Assembly: GCA_026120185.1 (NCBI GenBank)
Contig: JANUWF010002342.1
Location: forward strand, 4,646,001 to 4,710,000
From: Voacanga thouarsii
Taxonomy: Eukaryota > Streptophyta > Magnoliopsida > Gentianales > Apocynaceae
Reading direction: 5' to 3'
DNA length: 64,000 bases
Both the position numbers and the translations under genes were made by a program. Below, piece after piece: positions 58,309 through 64,000 of this stretch (position 1 is its first letter; each line of letters opens with the position of its first letter). The notes under the pieces were generated by a model. That model saw only the letters and a program-made list of their open reading frames with translations. It was not told where the DNA came from and made no database searches.

Positions 58309-61300
58309 TGCTTCAAGGAAGCTTAACCTACTGGGAAAACTGAGCTAATAAAGGAAATAGAGTGAATAATTGAGAAAATCATTTGAAGTCTTAAGTTAAA
58401 ACAAAAGTATTTTCACTAGATATGACTGAGCTGGGAACTGACCTTACTGTTGTTGAAGGTACGCTTACTATCCAAGATTGTAGAGTAAATGTTTTAATTG
58501 ATCCCAGTTCTACTCATTCCTATATAAATAAAGATTGTGCATATTATTTCGGATGAGATAGGTTTGAACAGCCTTATAGTCTATTGGTAAGCATACCTAT
58601 AGGGAAATCGGTTGAGGTTGGGAAATATATATACCTCGGTGTGTAATCAAAGTTGGAAGGGGGAATTTGGTGGGAGACTTGATTATGATGCCATTTAAGG
58701 ATTATGACCTTATTCTTAGGATGGATTGGTTATCTGAGCAATGCGCTCGAGTAGATTGTAAGAATAAGATAGTCTAGTTTGTTAGACCCGAGAAGGATGA
58801 GTTTGAATTTAAGGGTAACTGGATGAAAGAGTTGAAGTATGCAATATCAGGAAAGAAGGCCCGCAAACTTCTCAAGCAAGCTTGTCAAGAATATTTGGCA
58901 TACCTTATCAACAAGCTGAAGGGCTAGTGCACAATAGAGAGTACGGTTGTGGTGAAGAATTATCGGATATCTTTCTTGAGGAATTAATAACTTTACCTCC
59001 TCCATGAGATGTGGAATTTGCTATTGAATTGGTGCTCGAAGCCGAACCAATTTCCAAGACTCTGTATCGGATGGCACCATTAAAGCTTAAGGAATTAAAG
59101 AAGCAACTAGAAGAACTATTGAGTTAAGGCAATATTTGACCGAGTACCTCACCAATGGGATCCCCAGTATTATCTGTGAAGAAGAAAGATAGGACACTAT
59201 AGTTGTGTATAAATTCTTGAGGATTGAATCATTTGGCAATTAAGAACAATTACCTTCTTCCATTGATCGATGAATTATTTAATTCACTCCAAGGATCGAG
59301 TTATTTTTCCAAGTTGAAGTTGTAGTAGGGATACTATCAAGTGCGAATCTCGGAAGAGAATATACCAAATACTGCATTCAATATGAAGTACAATGGTTAT
59401 AAATTTGTAGTAATGCCTTTTGGGTTAATGAATGCCCCGATGTCTTTCATAGATCTAATGTATCGTATTTTTTGACCATATGTGGTTAAATTTGTTGTGA
59501 TATTCATCAATGACGTTTTGATATATGCTAAATTTAGCATGTGTGAATTTTTATTGGACTCTATTTCATTTTTGGAGCATATTATGACAAAGGAAGAAAT
59601 TAAAATTGATATGGCAAAAGTGGAAGTGATTGCCGAAAGGAAGCAGCTGAAGAAGTCACAGAGATCAGAAGTTTCTTAGGATTTGCAGGATATTATCGAT
59701 GCTTTATTAAGGGATTTTCATCTCTTGAATCACCTTGGCTCGATTTCTGCATAAGAATTCACCATGCTTGTGGAATGATAAGTGTGAAAGAAGTTTTCAA
59801 GAACTGAAGAAGAGGTTCATAATAGCAGTTGTGTTGAGTTTGCCAGAAGAAGGGGAAGCCATATGCCTTGTACACGATACGTTGAAAAAAGGCTTGGGAA
59901 CTATGTTAATGCAAGATAAAAAAGCTTTTGCATATACTTCACATAAGCTTAGAACTCATGAAGTTAATTATCCCACTAATGATTTGGAGTTAAGTAGCTA
60001 TTGTTTTTTCTTTAAAGAAGTGGAGACATTATTTGTATAGTGCGAATTATGAAGTTTTTATTGATCACAAAAGTCTAAAGCACAATTCACTCAAAAGAAT
60101 CTAACTTAGAATAGAAAAGATTAATGGAATTTTTGGAAGAATATCAAAGTCCAATTAACTATCATTCTAGAAAAGCTAATATTGGTGCAGATGCTTTGAG
60201 TAAAAAGGTAAGTTTGGCTAGATTGAGGATGTAAGAAGTGAAAATAGTGTAAGAAGTATTATCCTTGGAAGTTGAAATGGGAAAAGAGAAGATTTGGTTG
60301 AGGAATTTGATAGTTATTCCTGATTTGAAGAAAAAGATTGTTGATGCCTAATTGACTAATCAAGATTTTCAAATTTCAAAGACAAGGAGATAGAAAGAGG
60401 AAGTCCAGATTTTTGAGTAAATGATTGCATAGAGTCGTACTTTTGTGAAAGGTTATGTATGCCTAATGATGAAAATTTCAAGAAGAATATTTTAGGAGAA
60501 GCCCATAAGAACTGGTATACCATTCACCCTAGAGAAATAAAGATGTACCAAGATTTGAAAAAGGAGTTAGGGTGGCCTGGAATGAAGAGAGATATTGCCT
60601 AATATGTAGCTGTATATTTAACTTCTCAAAAAGTGAAAGCTGAACACAAGAAGTTGGCAAGTTTGCTACAACTGTTGCCTATACCATAATGGATGTGAAA
60701 GTGCATTACTATGGATTTTGTCATTGGTTTACTGGTAAGTAAGAATCAGATGTACATCTACTCATTCCCAAATAGGTGAACAATCTGAAAGGATGATATA
60801 GATTTTGGAAGATATGTTGAGAGCTTGTGTGCTTAACTTTAAAAATTAGTGGGTAGAAAGTATTCCATTTGTGGAATTGACATATAATAATAGTTATCAA
60901 GTTTCAATAGGAATGACACCTTTTGAAGCATTGTATGGCCAAAAGTGTCAAACTTTATTGTATTAGGGTTCGAAAGAAGATGGATCGATCAATAGTGATA
61001 GGGGAATAAATATTCAAGAAACAGATGAGAAGGTGAAATTTGTGCAAAAAATGTTGAAAGCTCAGAGTCGGCAAAAGACTTATACCGATAACAAAAGAAG
61101 AGAATTGGAATTCCAAGTTGGAGATTTAGTATTTTTAAAAGTTTATGCCAAGTAGAGGCATATTAAAACATCCAAAAGGCAGAAATTTGAGTTTGCGATA
61201 TATCAGACCTTTCTTGATCACTGAGAGAATTGGACCTATGGTGAATAGATTAAATCTTCCTGATGGATTGACTGGCATTCATGATGTATTTTATGTTTCA

Positions 61301-61560
61301 CAACTTAAGAAATACAATAAAATCCTAATCCTGAAAGTGTGTTGAATGACAAGCCATTGCAGTTGCATCCAAACTTAAGTTATGAAGAGAAGCCAGTAAA
61401 AATTTTGGAGTGGAGTATTAAGAAGTTGAGAGAAAAAAAAAGGATTCCTATAGTTAAAGTGTTATAGGAACATCATAGAATTTAAGATGTGACTTGGGAA
61501 ACTAAGGAATGGGTGAAGAAAAAGTATGCTAATTTGATTTAAGGTATGACGTCAGCAATT
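58309..61560 (+). pseudogene. pol: Pol of the outer chromovirus: protease, RT, RNase H, integrase, chromodomain-like tail
   Basis: Begins after the duplicated TGCTT. Protease: VLIDPSSTHSYI near 58490-58525, with the DSG site changed to DPS. RT (59015-59640): [54 protein letters not shown], and catalytic box VVIFINDVLIYA (about 59494-59530), where YIDD has become FIND. RNase H (59735-60060): WNDKCERSFQELKKR and FAYTSHKLRTHEVNYPTNDL. Integrase (60480-61130): KELGWPGMKRDIA, with the zinc cysteines lost (YLTSQKVKAEH), then MDFVIG. C terminus (61145-61345): RPFLITERIGPMVNRLNLP and VFYVSQLKKY, then a chromodomain-like segment (about 61380-61540) with VKILEW and DVTWETKEW. Many stops and frameshifts. 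Confidence 0.85.
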
Positions 61561-61579
61561 TTGAGGACAAACTTTTTTT

Positions 61580-61592
61580 ATGTAGAGAAGGA
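61580..61592 (+). other. Polypurine tract of the outer chromovirus
   Basis: GTAGAGAAGGA immediately before the 3' LTR start TGTTACA at 61593. Confidence 0.75.
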
Positions 61593-64000
61593 TGTTACAA
61601 CCCTCAAATTTATGCATAAATATACAAGTAAAATGGCATTACATGAGCATATTAGTGGATGGGTATTTATTTGAATATATTATATGGGAATATATTTGCA
61701 TATTATTATGATAATTTGTTTGAATAAATACACAACAACATTTTATGTTATTTGTTTATGGGTGAAGTATTTGTGTAGAAAATTTGTATATACTTATATG
61801 AATAATATTATTATACTTTATAATGATTAATTTTATGTCTAGAATAGAGAATTATATATTAGAAAGTATTATAAGTATTTGTTAAGTGAAAAATAATATT
61901 TTTGGGGTAAATGTGAAATTTTAATTTTTTTAAGGGACTTAATACTAATTTTTATTAAATAAAAACCCTATTTCAATATTTTGACCATTATAAGTTTTTA
62001 CTTTAATTAATTTTGACTATTGATTGACCAAGACTTTGAACTCTTTGAACCTTTTAACTTCCACTTGAACCTTTTGAACATATACTCATTATTTTTGCAT
62101 AAGACTAATTATTATTGATTTAATTTTATTTTGTTAAAACCTAGTATGCCTAAAATGAGTAGAATTCCCTTCAACCCCCACATATATGTTGCCATTTCCC
62201 TTTAATCTTGGCCATTGAATTGTTTTAATCTCCACCCTCTAATTATATTAAATCCTAGCCTTCTAAACTTACTTCTTGTTCAAGATAATCAATTTAGACC
62301 CCTTAGTCCACACTTAAAATGAAATATTCTCAGAACCCTAGTCTTATTTTTGACCAAGCCTTTTCTCACATTTAGAAAATTTTCATTTTGCTCTCTATTC
62401 TCTCCCTTTTCTACTGCCACCCCTCTCCCTTTCTTTGTTCGTTGATTTTCTTTGAGCAAGCTCAAGAATCCTTGGTTTATATTGATAAGTAAAGCCTTTA
62501 GAAGCTGTAAATCAAACTAAACAAGAGTCTTCTTCAAGAATGTAAGAGCTTTTATCTCATTTCTCTTTGAAATTCATATTTTGTAAAACTAGTCCTTGTC
62601 AGATAGATTTTTGTATTCATGAAAAAAAATTGATTTTGGTGATTTTGATGTTGGAGAAATGCTGATAAATTGTTGTTAACATGTGATATTGAAGTTGTGT
62701 GGATGATTTTGTGTGTTTTGTGGTGTGTTGAAGGAGATTTGATGGTGAAAATGTACTTACGAAGAAAGGAATTGTACTGAGTGTATTGAATCTATGATGT
62801 TGTGACTTCAGTACCAAAAATTTTTGTTAAGGATTATGCTATAATCTATTTCCAAATGATTCTTCTGTGTCTTGAGAGTAATGACCGTTGGAATCATATG
62901 ATTTTCACACTCGAGTGATTTTTTATGAATTTTTGAAAATGCTCTGTGTTTTTATTTGATGAAACCCAAATTTGCTATAATTTTGGACTCCTGATTAAAC
63001 CCTTTTCACTTTGAATCTTGAACTAAAATTTTTATAAAAGAAACTACATTATTTTAGGAGCAAATAAACACTAGACTCACATGGTTTCACTTTGTAAATA
63101 CTTTGAATAATTTTTGGAAAATTACTGCCAAGACAGTTTTTTAGAGTTATTGTAGCATAGCATTAACTTTGAGCTTCAAAACAACACCGTTAGACACCTA
63201 ATATTTTGATGAAAATCTTACAATATCTTCCCTACATAATGAAACTATAATATAAATTTGTCTTGAATTTTGAATTGATTTACTTAGTGACCAATTACCC
63301 AAAATTATGCTTTGTTTTGCCCTTTTTACTCTAAGTCACTTTTTTGATAATGCAATAGAACATTTATGATTTAGCTATGAAATCTTCATTATATCAATTT
63401 TATTTGCTATAATATTGATATAGAAATATTATATAATGATTATTTCAGTACTTCAATGATTATGTGATAATGCTATTGTATTATGCTTTTGTATGATAGC
63501 TATACTATTTTGATAACTAGTAAATGTGTTAATACTTTGTGAAATTAAATGCTCCATTGTGAATATGTTGAGTGTATTTGTTTACTAATTTTGATATTAT
63601 TAATATTTGAAGATTATGTGTTGTTTGATATTGGAGAATGGTGAGAGTTAAATTATGAGTTTAGAATAATTTAAGATCATGATTATCTTGGAGGAAATAT
63701 TAGGATTGATGATATTATAGGAAATTAACATATATTTATTTATGTACTAGATTTGGTTGGTGATCAATGACTTAAACAAAGAACTTAAGTTGGATTTCGC
63801 TTTTCTTACTTGGACTTAAGGTAAGTCCACACATTTTATGATTTTATAAATCTATGAATGCATGTAAGGTTTTACAATCATGAAAATTTTTTATAAATCA
63901 ATTTATATTTACATGAAAATCATTATTTATAAAATGATTTATTTATGGACGTTTTATTTAGTAAATTATAAATATGATTCTTGTTTGGAAATTATATATT
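61593..64000 (+). repeat. 3' LTR of the outer chromovirus (continues beyond the window)
   Basis: Starts TGTTACAACCCTC. From about 62770 it aligns with 1275-2540. The final bases align with about 2540, so some 1.4 kb should lie beyond the window. No gene inside. The 61593-62770 part has no counterpart in the 5' LTR, which is interrupted there. Confidence 0.88.

Larger units (their letters stand above)
1275..64000 (+). mobile_element. Outer Ty3/gypsy retrotransposon, Tekay/Del-type chromovirus, heavily interrupted
   Basis: This is the framework that holds everything else. Its visible pieces are the 5' LTR (about 1275-3947), initiator-Met PBS and leader (3950-4082), gag tail with a CCHC knuckle (12211-12606), pol (58309-61560), PPT and 3' LTR (61593 to beyond the window). 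The two LTRs align closely from about 1275 / 62770 onward. The gag reading stops at 12606 where the SIRE copia element inserts. The element resumes at 58309 with the duplicated target TGCTT, which ties the two distant halves together. Lineage is assigned from the chromodomain-like C terminus of pol, the long LTRs (about 3.8 kb by extrapolation) and TGTTACA termini. Pol is full of stops and frameshifts, so the element is dead. About 1 kb of gag is missing between 4082 and 12211. Confidence 0.85.

Overview
This is plant nuclear DNA, from a flowering plant and probably a eudicot, taken from repeat-dense heterochromatin. I see no intact host gene. Almost all of the 64 kb is a nest of transposable elements, placed here by their terminal sequences, target-site duplications (TSDs), primer-binding sites and the broken proteins they encode. 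The species cannot be read from the sequence.

Layer 0 is a Ty3/gypsy chromovirus of the Tekay/Del type on the + strand. It has a partial 5' LTR (about 1275-3947), an initiator-Met PBS (3950), a leader scrap, the gag tail (12211-12606), pol with a chromodomain-like end (58309-61560), and a 3' LTR that starts at 61593 and leaves the window. Layer 1 has two insertions. One is a minus-strand Athila-like element (4083-12210) that lacks pol but keeps gag remnants and a 266-codon 'putative plant transposon protein' frame. The other is a minus-strand SIRE-type Ty1/copia element (12607-58308, TSD TGCTT) that split the Tekay gag.

Layer 2 sits in the SIRE element: a 2-kb copia solo LTR (12849-14852, TSD TAAAT), a CACTA (En/Spm) DNA transposon (21390-48859, TSD ATA) in the GAG-pre-integrase region, and an Angela-like copia solo LTR (52298-58248) in the SIRE 5' LTR. 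Layer 3 has three insertions. The CACTA contains a minus-strand Tat-lineage gypsy element (22739-33530, TSD CCTTC) and a full-length plus-strand copia element (37119-46943, TSD ATATT) of the same family as the layer-2 solo LTR. The Angela LTR contains a 4.3-kb gypsy solo LTR (53329-57651, TSD ATTAA). A Stowaway-like MITE (34950-35226) also lies in the CACTA.

The most interesting unit is in the Tat element. Between the end of pol and the 3' LTR, on the opposite strand, lies a roughly 950-codon gene (23755-26729). It has its own TATA box, a 78-bp intron readable only in the antisense direction, a plant-mobile-domain-like N-terminal half, and an acidic/coiled-coil C-terminal half. Extra antisense ORFs are known in Tat-lineage elements. 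The promoter, intron and tail-to-tail arrangement make this copy worth following up. Most genes here are broken, largely by C-to-T and G-to-A changes as expected in methylated plant repeats.
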